NCBI GenBank assembly: GCA_016297855.1
Contig: JAEDFW010000081.1
Location: 1 to 7,694 of the forward strand
DNA from: Oscillospiraceae bacterium
Lineage (GTDB): Bacteria > Bacillota > Clostridia > Oscillospirales > Oscillospiraceae
DNA: 7,694 nucleotides
Direction: 5' to 3'
The notes beneath the pieces were generated by a model, which did not search any database, was not told the origin of the DNA, and was given only the letters and a program-made list of their open reading frames with translations. A program made the position numbers and the translations under genes. This document shows positions 1 through 5,271 of this stretch, piece after piece (positions within the stretch are counted from its first letter, which is position 1; each line of letters begins with the position of its first letter).

Positions 1-16
1 ATATCATATATGATAT
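1..16. promoter_or_regulatory. 16-bp perfect palindrome, possible operator over a -10 box
   Basis: The first 16 bases, ATATCATATATGATAT, are identical to their own reverse complement. They lie 25 bases upstream of the ATG of the small plus-strand gene. Bases 9-14 (TATGAT) match a sigma-70 -10 hexamer at five of six positions and would start a transcript near base 21, leaving a leader of about 20 bases with its Shine-Dalgarno site. A -35 box would fall outside the window. A dimeric repressor binding over the -10 box would fit, but the regulator is unknown and AT-rich palindromes can arise by chance. Confidence 0.35.
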
Positions 17-41
17 CTAATTGTATACAGAGGTGATTGAT

Positions 42-209
42 ATGGACTATGGAACACTGTATCATCGGTTATTTGCGGCCTGCGCGGACGCAGTGGAGCA
101 GATGGAAGCGCAGAATTACGGCCGTGCGCGTGAGATTCTGATTCTTGCGCAGCAGTCGGCGGAGGAAGCAGTTCTGGACGCGGCTGACTGCGCAGATGCA
201 CAGGCGTAA
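42..209 (+). CDS. Small hypothetical protein, 55 aa
   Basis: A 55-residue acidic, alanine-rich protein that looks wholly helical. It has no signal peptide, membrane segment or metal-binding motif, so it is probably cytoplasmic. The central stretch (about residues 17-44, including QMEAQNYGRAREILILAQQS) has the heptad-like spacing of a helical hairpin. From memory, short proteins with a similar 'NYxxAxxxLIxAQQxAEE' pattern occur as uncharacterised genes in gut Clostridia, but no function is known to me. The ATG at 42 is chosen because AGAGGTG (29-35) lies 6 bases upstream; an in-frame TTG at 21 would place this ribosome binding site inside the gene. It stands alone, ends 9 bases before a strong terminator and faces the GNAT gene convergently. 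The good ribosome binding site and terminator support a real gene. Confidence 0.72.
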   Translation: MDYGTLYHRLFAACADAVEQMEAQNYGRAREILILAQQSAEEAVLDAADCADAQA

Positions 210-215
210 ACGCAC

Positions 216-245
216 AAACCCCGGGAGCATTGCTCCCGGGGTTTT
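216..245. terminator. Bidirectional intrinsic terminator
   Basis: A 10-bp perfect GC-rich stem (219-228 with 232-241, loop ATT) is flanked by AAA on the left (216-218) and TTTT on the right (242-245). The flanks make it usable in both directions. It lies 9 bases after the stop of the small plus-strand gene and 5 bases after the stop of the minus-strand GNAT gene, so it probably ends both convergent transcripts. Confidence 0.9.
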
Positions 246-250
246 GCTGA

Positions 251-733
251 TTACAGATGCAGAACGGCCACGACTTCATCGCCGCAAATCTCGCCGGTCT
301 CGCGGAAGCCTGCCGCGTGGTAGAGCGCCTTGGCAGCTTCATTTTCCGGCTCGTATGACAGCCAGCACCATTCTGCCGGCCCACGGGGAAACGTCCGGAT
401 ATAGTCCAGCGTAAGCTGCAGGGCTTTTTTACCGTAGCCGCGGCGCTGAAAAGACTTGTCGATCATGAACCGCCAGAGGCAGTAATTGCCGTCCGCAACC
501 GACGGGTCGTCGTCATCCAGCCGGCCATAGCCCAGCATCACAAAGCCAACCGGCTGCTCGCCGTCAAAAATGCCGAACGGCAGCGCCACGCCGCCGGAGG
601 TGATGGTCGTGTACGCCTCGAGAATACTTTCCGTGTTGGTGGCAATGAAATCTCGCTGCTCGTCCGAGACGGACAGCTTTACCAGTTTCCAGATATTTGT
701 GCGGTCGACCGCGCGCAGTTCCAAGCCCGACAT
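251..733 (-). CDS. GNAT-family N-acetyltransferase, polyamine-acetyltransferase-like
   Basis: A 160-residue single-domain acetyltransferase expected to move an acetyl group from acetyl-CoA to a primary amine in the cytoplasm. The acetyl-CoA pyrophosphate loop is visible as QRRGYG (residues 96-101) after the beta-4 strand WRFMIDKSF, and the Tyr of ALYHAAGF (Y138) sits where GNATs place the general acid. The length and the 'RFMID..(F/Y)Q..G.GKK' block resemble the BltD/PaiA/SpeG-like polyamine acetyltransferases, but substrate cannot be assigned from sequence; a ribosomal-protein or amino-acid acetyltransferase remains possible. The ATG at 733 begins 5 bases after the Sir2 stop codon, with only a weak Shine-Dalgarno-like AAAGCAG before it, which suggests translational coupling to sir2. 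It is the last gene of the rimM-trmD-sir2 unit. Family assignment is firm; the subfamily is a guess. Confidence 0.88.
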   Translation of the reverse strand: MSGLELRAVDRTNIWKLVKLSVSDEQRDFIATNTESILEAYTTITSGGVALPFGIFDGEQPVGFVMLGYGRLDDDDPSVADGNYCLWRFMIDKSFQRRGYGKKALQLTLDYIRTFPRGPAEWCWLSYEPENEAAKALYHAAGFRETGEICGDEVVAVLHL

Positions 734-738
734 CTGCT

Positions 739-1455
739 TTACATCTGAGAAAACACCTCACCGATGGGCTCGCGCAGCACGAGATCGGCATACGAATCAT
801 ACGGCGTCTCATCGCGGTTGATGAGCACCAGCTTGTGCCCGCGATAATAGCGGATGAGGCCCGCGGCGGGATAGACCGTGAGCGACGTGCCGCCGACAAT
901 CAGAACCTCTGCATCCGAGATCGCGCGGGCAGCGCCTTCGATGCATGATTCGCTTAGCCCCTCCTCATAGAGTACCACGTCCGGCTTGACAATGCCGCCG
1001 CAGGTACAGCGCGGCACGCTGTCACAGTCGCGGATGTACTCAGGCGGATAAAATTTACCGCACTTTTGGCAATTGTTGCGCCAGATCGAACCGTGCAGTT
1101 CAAAGACATGTTTGCTGCCTGCCTTCTGGTGCAGGCCGTCGATGTTCTGCGTCACCACGGCGCGCAGCTTTCCCGCACGTTCCAGTTCCGCCAGCTTTCT
1201 GTGCGCGGTGTTGGGCTGCGCCTCCAGCGGCAGCATCTTCTCGCGATAAAAGCGGTAAAAATACTCGGTGTTTTGATAGAAAAACGAGTGGCTGAGAATT
1301 CGTTCGGGCGGGTAGTCAAATTTCTGGTGGTACAGGCCGTCGACGCTGCGGAAGTCCGGGATCCCGCTCTCGGTACTCACGCCGGCGCCGCCGAAGAACA
1401 CGATGTTGTCACTTTCTGTAATCCAGGTTTTTAGGGTCTCGATTTCTGAAGTCAT
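739..1455 (-). CDS. Sir2-family NAD-dependent protein deacylase
   Basis: A 238-residue sirtuin that removes acyl groups from lysine using NAD, giving nicotinamide and O-acyl-ADP-ribose. All family hallmarks are visible: GAGVSTESGIPDFR (23-36, NAD binding), TQNIDGLH (102-109), catalytic His121 in ELHGS, a zinc module with Cys129, Cys132, Cys150 and Cys152, and GTSLTVYPA (189-197). At the place where E. coli CobB and SIRT5 carry a Y-x-x-R motif for succinyl or malonyl groups (just before PNTAH), this protein has Tyr67 and Tyr70, which argues for deacetylation rather than desuccinylation; the alignment is from memory. The ATG at 1455 is preceded by a doubled GGAGG site, and the gene overlaps the end of trmD by 47 bases in another frame. 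Length is normal and nothing is missing. Bacterial relatives are named cobB or srtN; I leave the symbol blank. Confidence 0.95.
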   Translation of the reverse strand: MTSEIETLKTWITESDNIVFFGGAGVSTESGIPDFRSVDGLYHQKFDYPPERILSHSFFYQNTEYFYRFYREKMLPLEAQPNTAHRKLAELERAGKLRAVVTQNIDGLHQKAGSKHVFELHGSIWRNNCQKCGKFYPPEYIRDCDSVPRCTCGGIVKPDVVLYEEGLSESCIEGAARAISDAEVLIVGGTSLTVYPAAGLIRYYRGHKLVLINRDETPYDSYADLVLREPIGEVFSQM

Positions 1456-2200
1456 TATCCTCCGCCTCCAGTTCTGCAATAAATTTCCGCTCAGCTCGTG
1501 TCTTATAGGGAAATCTCAGTTTCTGAAACATATCCGGCCGCAGGCGCATCGTGCGCAGGATCGATTGCTTTTTGCGCCAGCGCTCGACTTTGGCATGGTC
1601 TCCCGACAAAAGCACCTCCGGCACACGCAGGCCATGCCATTCATCCGGGCGCGAATACTGCGGATATTCCAACAGCCCGTCCCAGTGGCTCTCGTCGGTG
1701 AAGCAGACCTCGTCTCCCAAAACACCCGGCACCAGCCGCGAAACCGCGTCGGTTATGAGCATGGCGGGCAGCTCGCCGCCCGTTAGGACAAAATCTCCGA
1801 CGGAAATTTCCTCGTCCACACATTCATCGATAAAGCGCTGATCGATCCCCTCATAGTGGCCGCAGACGAGAATGATGTTCTCATAGTTCGCCTGCAGCTG
1901 CTTTGCTTTTTCCTGTTGGAACACCTGTCCGCAGGGTGAAAGATAGATCGTATGCGCCGGCGCGCCCAGTTCATCCAAAATCGAGGCCCAGCAGTGATAC
2001 AGCGGGTCGCACTGCATCACGGCCCCACGTCCGCCGCCGTAGGGATAGTCGTCCACCTGATTCTGCCTGTTGGTCGTGTAGTCGCGGATCTGGTGCGTAC
2101 GGATGGTAATGAGGCCCTTTTTCTGCGCGCGGCCAAGGATGCTGGTCTGCATCATCGCGTCCACCGCGTCGGGAAACAGCGTCATAATGTCAAAGCGCAT
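1409..2200 (-). CDS. trmD: tRNA (guanine-N1-)-methyltransferase TrmD
   Basis: A 263-residue SPOUT-class enzyme that uses S-adenosylmethionine to methylate G37 beside the anticodon, preventing +1 frameshifting. It acts as a dimer with a trefoil knot. Visible signatures are DDYPYGGGRG (50-59), LSPCG (87-91), CGHYEGID (113-120), ISVGDFVLTGGELP (132-145) and EYPQYSRP with VPEVLLSG after the knot. Asp169 in TDES falls where the proposed catalytic Asp of E. coli TrmD lies. Two points are slightly odd: the usual SPQG of the AdoMet-binding region reads SPCG, and about 15 residues at the C-terminus (DNDFRNRDPKNLDYRK) extend past the normal last helix and are encoded where sir2 overlaps. The start lies 3 bases after the rimM stop, with GAGGGG 9 bases upstream. 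An rplS gene, often next, is absent. Confidence 0.97.
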   Translation of the reverse strand: MRFDIMTLFPDAVDAMMQTSILGRAQKKGLITIRTHQIRDYTTNRQNQVDDYPYGGGRGAVMQCDPLYHCWASILDELGAPAHTIYLSPCGQVFQQEKAKQLQANYENIILVCGHYEGIDQRFIDECVDEEISVGDFVLTGGELPAMLITDAVSRLVPGVLGDEVCFTDESHWDGLLEYPQYSRPDEWHGLRVPEVLLSGDHAKVERWRKKQSILRTMRLRPDMFQKLRFPYKTRAERKFIAELEAEDNDFRNRDPKNLDYRK

Positions 2201-2203
2201 GGC

Positions 2204-2686
2204 CTACATCCCCTCGATCAGCTTCACGCGCACAAAGCCCTCTTCCAGATTGCGCGCAAGGATGAACTCCGGCACAGCCGGTATGAGATACTCACGGCAG
2301 CCGGTCACAACATACACGTCGTTTCCGGGCATAGACAGAATGTCGGTCACTTTGCCGATCTCCTCTCCGTCTGCGATCACGCGCAGGCCGATGAGGTCGG
2401 CGATAAAGACCGAGCCCTCTGGCAATTCAACGTCACTGCGGTGGATGCAGACCACCTGCTCGCGCAGTTTTGCCGCCGCGTCCACATCGTCAATGCCTGC
2501 CAGCTTCATGAGCACGCATGATTTCTGCACGCGGCTGTGCTGCACGGTATACTCGCGTCCGGCCAAAAACACGCGCGGCAGCCCTACGAGGAAGTCTGCG
2601 TCATCGGCCCACGGCAGTATTTTTACCTCGCCTCGCACCCCGTGGGTACTGACGATCTTCCCTGCCTCGAGAAATTCCTGTTTCAT
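2204..2686 (-). CDS. rimM: Ribosome maturation factor RimM
   Basis: A 160-residue protein that binds ribosomal protein uS19 and helps mature the head of the 30S subunit. The N-terminal RimM domain opens with the hallmark GKIVSTHGVRGEVKI (9-23), and a PRC-barrel follows from about residue 94 (DLIGLRVI, then GKVTDILSMPGNDVYVV). The length is close to the usual 165-175 residues. The ATG at 2686 has GGAGG 7 bases upstream. It is the first gene of a four-gene minus-strand unit followed by trmD, sir2 and a GNAT gene, and has its own promoter (2717-2745) just after the terminator of the upstream rpsP-khpA unit. Confidence 0.96.
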   Translation of the reverse strand: MKQEFLEAGKIVSTHGVRGEVKILPWADDADFLVGLPRVFLAGREYTVQHSRVQKSCVLMKLAGIDDVDAAAKLREQVVCIHRSDVELPEGSVFIADLIGLRVIADGEEIGKVTDILSMPGNDVYVVTGCREYLIPAVPEFILARNLEEGFVRVKLIEGM

Positions 2687-2716
2687 GCGCTTGCCTCCAA
2701 ATACTTGCTTTTAGAT

Positions 2717-2745
2717 AGTATACCGCGTTTTTTGCTGTGCTTCAA
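2717..2745 (-). promoter_or_regulatory. Sigma-70-type promoter for rimM-trmD-sir2-GNAT
   Basis: Read on the minus strand, the -35 box TTGAAG (complement of 2740-2745) is separated by exactly 17 bases from the -10 box TATACT (complement of 2717-2722). The matches to consensus are four of six and five of six. The start point would be near 2710, giving a leader of roughly 24 bases with the rimM GGAGG site at 2694-2698. Its position between a terminator and the first gene supports a true promoter. Confidence 0.78.
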
Positions 2746-2771
2746 GAGAAAAGCTTGCCGCAGAAAGCCGT

Positions 2772-2809
2772 AAACAAAACGCGCATCCGTTCGGATGCGC
2801 GTTTTGTTT
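2772..2809 (-). terminator. Strong hairpin terminator after khpA
   Basis: An 18-base perfect inverted repeat (2772-2789 and 2792-2809) has a GC core, CGCGCATCCG, and outer AAACAAAA/TTTTGTTT arms. It begins 1 base after the khpA stop codon. On the minus strand the T-rich arm is the 3' side, so it would act as the terminator of ylxM-ffh-rpsP-khpA; the symmetry could also allow action in the other direction. It separates this unit from rimM. Confidence 0.88.
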
Positions 2810-2810
2810 C

Positions 2811-3044
2811 TCAGTCTACAATTTCCACAGAGACCTTCTTGCCGGTGCGCTGCGCAACCGACTTGATGATCGTGCGGATTTCACGGGCAATGCGGCCCTG
2901 ACGGCCGATCAGCTTGCCCATGTCCTCGGGCGCAACACGCAGCTCGAGCACCGTCATGTCGTCCTCGCCGGCAATCTCGTCGACGCGAACGCTGTCAGGG
3001 TTGTCGACCAAGCTCTTTGCCATATACAGCAAAAGTTCTTTCAT
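2811..3044 (-). CDS. khpA: KhpA, KH-domain RNA-binding protein
   Basis: A 77-residue protein made of one KH domain. The RNA-contacting GXXG loop is GRQG (47-50) inside KLIGRQGRIAREIRTII. The family (YlqC in Bacillus subtilis) forms homodimers, and heterodimers with KhpB/Jag, and affects cell division, cell-wall growth and RNA stability in several Firmicutes; no khpB is visible here. It lies 18 bases after rpsP, the usual place, with GGAG 8 bases before the ATG. It is the last gene of the ylxM-ffh-rpsP-khpA unit, ending right at the hairpin terminator. Confidence 0.95.
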   Translation of the reverse strand: MKELLLYMAKSLVDNPDSVRVDEIAGEDDMTVLELRVAPEDMGKLIGRQGRIAREIRTIIKSVAQRTGKKVSVEIVD

Positions 3045-3062
3045 AGCCGGTACTCCTGCGGC

Positions 3063-3299
3063 TTACAGGACGTTTGCCTTCTTCAGCAGGCCGCGGACGG
3101 TATCGGTGGGCTGAGCGCCATTTTTGATCCACTGCTTGGCCTTCTCGGCGTCAACGGTAACGGCGGAGTCAGCCTTGGGATCGTAGGTGCCGATCTCTTC
3201 GATGCAGCGGCCATCGCGCGGGAAGCGGGAGTCGGCAACAACGATGCGGTAGTAGGGATTCTTCTTCGCGCCCATTCTTCTGAGTCTGATCTTGACCAT
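3063..3299 (-). CDS. rpsP: 30S ribosomal protein bS16
   Basis: A 78-residue ribosomal protein bound to the 5' domain of 16S rRNA and needed for early 30S assembly. The N-terminus MVKIRLRRMGAKKNPYYRIV and the following VADSRFPRDGR and EEIGTYDP blocks are diagnostic, and the length is typical for short bS16. A strong GGAGGA site lies 8 bases before the ATG. It is separated from ffh upstream by 82 bases without a convincing promoter or terminator, and is followed 18 bases later by khpA, so it is probably cotranscribed with both. Confidence 0.98.
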   Translation of the reverse strand: MVKIRLRRMGAKKNPYYRIVVADSRFPRDGRCIEEIGTYDPKADSAVTVDAEKAKQWIKNGAQPTDTVRGLLKKANVL

Positions 3300-3381
3300 G
3301 GTAATGTTCCTCCAAAAATAAATCTTTCTTTTTCTATTTCGTAAAGCCCTTGCCCAAAAACGGCGGGCGAAACGACGTGAG

Positions 3382-4746
3382 TTACATGCCGAAGCCGCCC
3401 GGCATTCCCGGGAAGCCTCCCATTTTGCCCATACGCTTCATCTTTTTTGAAGCACCCGGGCCGGAGAACTGTTTCATCATCTGGTTCATCATATCGAACT
3501 GCTTGAGCAGCCGGTTAATCTCCTCGACCTTGACGCCGGCACCGGCAGCAATCCGGCGCTTGCGGCTGTGGTTGAGGACGGAAGGGTTTTCGCGCTCATA
3601 CGGCGTCATCGACTGAATGATCGCCTCGGTGCGCGAGAGCGCCTTTTCATCGACCGTCGCGTTTTTGAGCGCGCCCATGTTCATGCCCGGCATCATACCG
3701 GCAATATCCTGCAGGCTGCCCATGCCCTTGAGCTGCACGAGCTGATCGTAGAAATCGGCCAGAGTGAATTTGTTGCTTTTGAGCTTCTGCTCGAGTTCGG
3801 CGGCCTTCTTCGCATCAAACGCAGCCTCGGCCTTCTCAATGAGCGTCAGCACATCGCCCATTCCAAGGATACGCGAGGCCATGCGGCCGGGGTGAAACGG
3901 CTCGATCTGATCGAGCTTTTCACCCGTGCCGATGAACTTGATGGGCTTTCCCGTGACGGCCTTGACGGAAAGGGCCGCGCCGCCTCTGGCATCGCCGTCA
4001 AGCTTTGACAGCATCACACCGCCGATGTCGAGGTATTCGTTGAACGTCTGCGCGGCGTTCACCGCGTCCTGACCGGTCATAGCATCGACCACAAGTAAAA
4101 TCTCCGTGGGCTTGACGGCGGCCTTGATTGCCTTCAGCTCATCCATGAGCGCCTCATCGACGTGCAGGCGGCCCGCCGTGTCGAGAAAGACCATGTCGTT
4201 GCCGTGGCGCACGGCGTGCGCGATTGAGGCCTTTGCAATGTCGACGGGGTTTGTCTGGCCCATTTCAAACACGGGGATACCCAGCTGCGAACCCACGACC
4301 TGCAGCTGCTTGATGGCGGCGGGACGGTAGATATCGCACGCGACCAGAAGGGGATTGCGCCCCTGCTTTTTAAAAAGCCCTGCGAGCTTGGCGCCGTTTG
4401 TCGTTTTGCCCGCGCCCTGTAGGCCGACCAGCATCACGACCGTAGGCGGCTGCGAGGCGAGCTTCAGCTTCTGATTCTCGCTGCCCATAAGCGCAGTCAG
4501 CTCTTCATTGACGATCTTGACGATCATCTGCGCCGGGGTGAGACTTTCCAGCACATCTGCGCCGACGCAGCGTTCGGTGGTTTTTTTGATAAAATCCTTG
4601 ACGACCTTATAGCTGACGTCGGCCTCCAGCAGCGCCAGACGAATCTCTCGCATGGCCGCCTTGACGTCGGCTTCAGAAAGGCGGCCCTTCCCGCGCAGCT
4701 TTTTGAATGCGGCAGACAGCTTTTCGGTAAGTCCTTCAAATGCCAT
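3382..4746 (-). CDS. ffh: Signal recognition particle protein Ffh
   Basis: A 454-residue SRP54 GTPase that binds 4.5S/6S RNA and signal sequences of nascent chains and, with FtsY, delivers ribosomes to the membrane. Domains run N (about 1-85), G (about 100-295) and M (about 325-454). GTPase elements are GLQGAGKTT (108-116), DTAGR (189-193), SKLDGDARGG (247-256) and GTGEKLD (273-279). The M domain carries the RNA-binding helix region SRKRRIAAGAGVKVEEINRL (394-413), where the more usual GSG reads GAG, followed by a methionine-rich tail (MMNQMMKQ and GFPGMPGGFGM) of the kind that lines the signal-peptide groove. The length is normal. The ATG at 4746 follows the ylxM stop after 3 bases, with AAGGAG 6 bases before it inside the end of ylxM. 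Confidence 0.98.
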   Translation of the reverse strand: MAFEGLTEKLSAAFKKLRGKGRLSEADVKAAMREIRLALLEADVSYKVVKDFIKKTTERCVGADVLESLTPAQMIVKIVNEELTALMGSENQKLKLASQPPTVVMLVGLQGAGKTTNGAKLAGLFKKQGRNPLLVACDIYRPAAIKQLQVVGSQLGIPVFEMGQTNPVDIAKASIAHAVRHGNDMVFLDTAGRLHVDEALMDELKAIKAAVKPTEILLVVDAMTGQDAVNAAQTFNEYLDIGGVMLSKLDGDARGGAALSVKAVTGKPIKFIGTGEKLDQIEPFHPGRMASRILGMGDVLTLIEKAEAAFDAKKAAELEQKLKSNKFTLADFYDQLVQLKGMGSLQDIAGMMPGMNMGALKNATVDEKALSRTEAIIQSMTPYERENPSVLNHSRKRRIAAGAGVKVEEINRLLKQFDMMNQMMKQFSGPGASKKMKRMGKMGGFPGMPGGFGM

Positions 4747-4749
4747 AGC

Positions 4750-5094
4750 TTACTCCTTCATCCGCTCGGCGGCGGCAAGAATCGTATCAGCAAGCTGCTG
4801 CGCGCCCGGAAGCTGCCGCAGCTGCGCAGCAGCGCCGCAGATCTCGCGCAGCGCATCACGTACGCGGATATCGCGCGCAATGCAGCCCGTCTTTTGCTCG
4901 AAATGCTCCAGCAGCGCCTCGGCCCGGGCCAGCGTATCGTGCACGCCCTGCCGGCTGATGCCGGACTCCGCAGCAATTTCGCTGAGTGACAGATCCTGAT
5001 TATAGTAAAGATCGAAGCAGGTTTTCTGTTTTTCTGTCAGCAGCTCGCCATAGTAGTCAAACAGGAGCGTCATGGAAAACTTGTCCTGTTTCAT
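4750..5094 (-). CDS. ylxM: YlxM/p13-like putative DNA-binding protein, SRP-associated
   Basis: A 114-residue protein of the YlxM (UPF0122) family, which is nearly always encoded directly before ffh and, in some streptococci, modulates SRP function. A sigma-70 region-4-like helix-turn-helix is visible at about 34-57 (DLSLSEIAAESGISRQGVHD), preceded by LLTEKQKTCFDLYYNQ, which is characteristic of the family. The C-terminal 45 residues form an alanine-rich helical tail. Start choice is supported by AGGAGG 7-8 bases upstream of the ATG at 5094. It opens the ylxM-ffh-rpsP-khpA unit and lies 47 bases downstream of a consensus promoter. Whether it binds DNA or acts on SRP cannot be told from sequence. 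Confidence 0.94.
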   Translation of the reverse strand: MKQDKFSMTLLFDYYGELLTEKQKTCFDLYYNQDLSLSEIAAESGISRQGVHDTLARAEALLEHFEQKTGCIARDIRVRDALREICGAAAQLRQLPGAQQLADTILAAAERMKE

Positions 5095-5140
5095 GCTGCC
5101 GCCTCCTGAGTGTCAAGATATTTCCCTTTACAGCCAGATT

Positions 5141-5169
5141 ATTATACCCAACAGCGCACACGATGTCAA
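5141..5169 (-). promoter_or_regulatory. Exact-consensus sigma-70 promoter for ylxM-ffh-rpsP-khpA
   Basis: On the minus strand TTGACA (complement of 5164-5169) and TATAAT (complement of 5141-5146) are separated by 17 bases, so both hexamers and the spacing match consensus exactly. Transcription would start near 5134, giving a leader of about 40 bases. Such a promoter fits the high, constant demand for SRP and ribosomal proteins. Confidence 0.93.
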
Positions 5170-5179
5170 GAGAAAAACC

Positions 5180-5207
5180 TTGACAGGCAGAAAAATCCAT
5201 TTACTTT
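5180..5207 (+). promoter_or_regulatory. Candidate promoter P1 for the SLH glycosidase gene
   Basis: A perfect -35 box TTGACA (5180-5185) is followed after 16 bases by TACTTT (5202-5207), which matches TATAAT at only three positions. The -35 box faces away from that of the ylxM promoter, and the two share an inverted repeat. The weak -10 suggests low basal activity or the need for an activator. Confidence 0.4.
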
Positions 5208-5228
5208 TTTCCGGAATTATGTTACATT
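5200..5228 (+). promoter_or_regulatory. Candidate promoter P2 for the SLH glycosidase gene
   Basis: TTTACT (5200-5205, four of six) lies 17 bases before TACATT (5223-5228, four of six), which carries the extended -10 dinucleotide TG one base upstream (5220-5221). It would start near 5235 and leave a leader of about 37 bases. It competes with P1 as the true promoter; sequence alone cannot decide. Confidence 0.38.
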
Positions 5229-5236
5229 GGGTTACA
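5221..5236 (+). repeat. Tandem GTTACA direct repeat, 10-base period
   Basis: GTTACA occurs at 5221-5226 and again at 5231-5236, exactly one helical turn apart, in the leader of the SLH glycosidase gene. Same-face direct repeats are typical of response-regulator sites; the Bacillus PhoP box uses TTHACA-type repeats of about 11 bases. Two short copies can also arise by chance, and the first overlaps the P2 -10 box. Confidence 0.25.
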
Positions 5237-5271
5237 GAAAAGAAACAATTCAGAAAAGTGAGGCTGAACGT

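Noticed and set aside
21..41. Upstream TTG start for the small plus-strand gene
   Set aside because: AGAGGTG at 29-35 is correctly spaced for the ATG at 42, and nothing suitable precedes the TTG.
1456..1479. Upstream TTG start for the Sir2 gene
   Set aside because: The doubled GGAGG site lies directly before the ATG at 1455 and would be inside the coding region if TTG were used. The family normally begins close to this ATG.
1952..2521. Long plus-strand open frame opposite trmD and rimM
   Set aside because: It runs antisense to two firmly identified genes and its translation shows no recognisable domain; GC-rich coding DNA often leaves such shadows.
3300..3381. Possible promoter TTTACG-17-TTTATT between ffh and rpsP on the minus strand
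   Set aside because: Both boxes are only four of six, and transcription would begin at or inside the rpsP ribosome binding site, so a useful leader would be missing.
5111..5116. TTGACA on the minus strand as a second ylxM promoter
   Set aside because: At 17 bases downstream the sequence is already at the ylxM start and bears no -10-like hexamer.
5110..5271. Upstream extension of the SLH glycosidase frame by 54 codons
   Set aside because: It would put the signal peptide in the middle of the protein and cover the divergent promoters. The ATG at 5272 has a Shine-Dalgarno site and begins a typical signal peptide.
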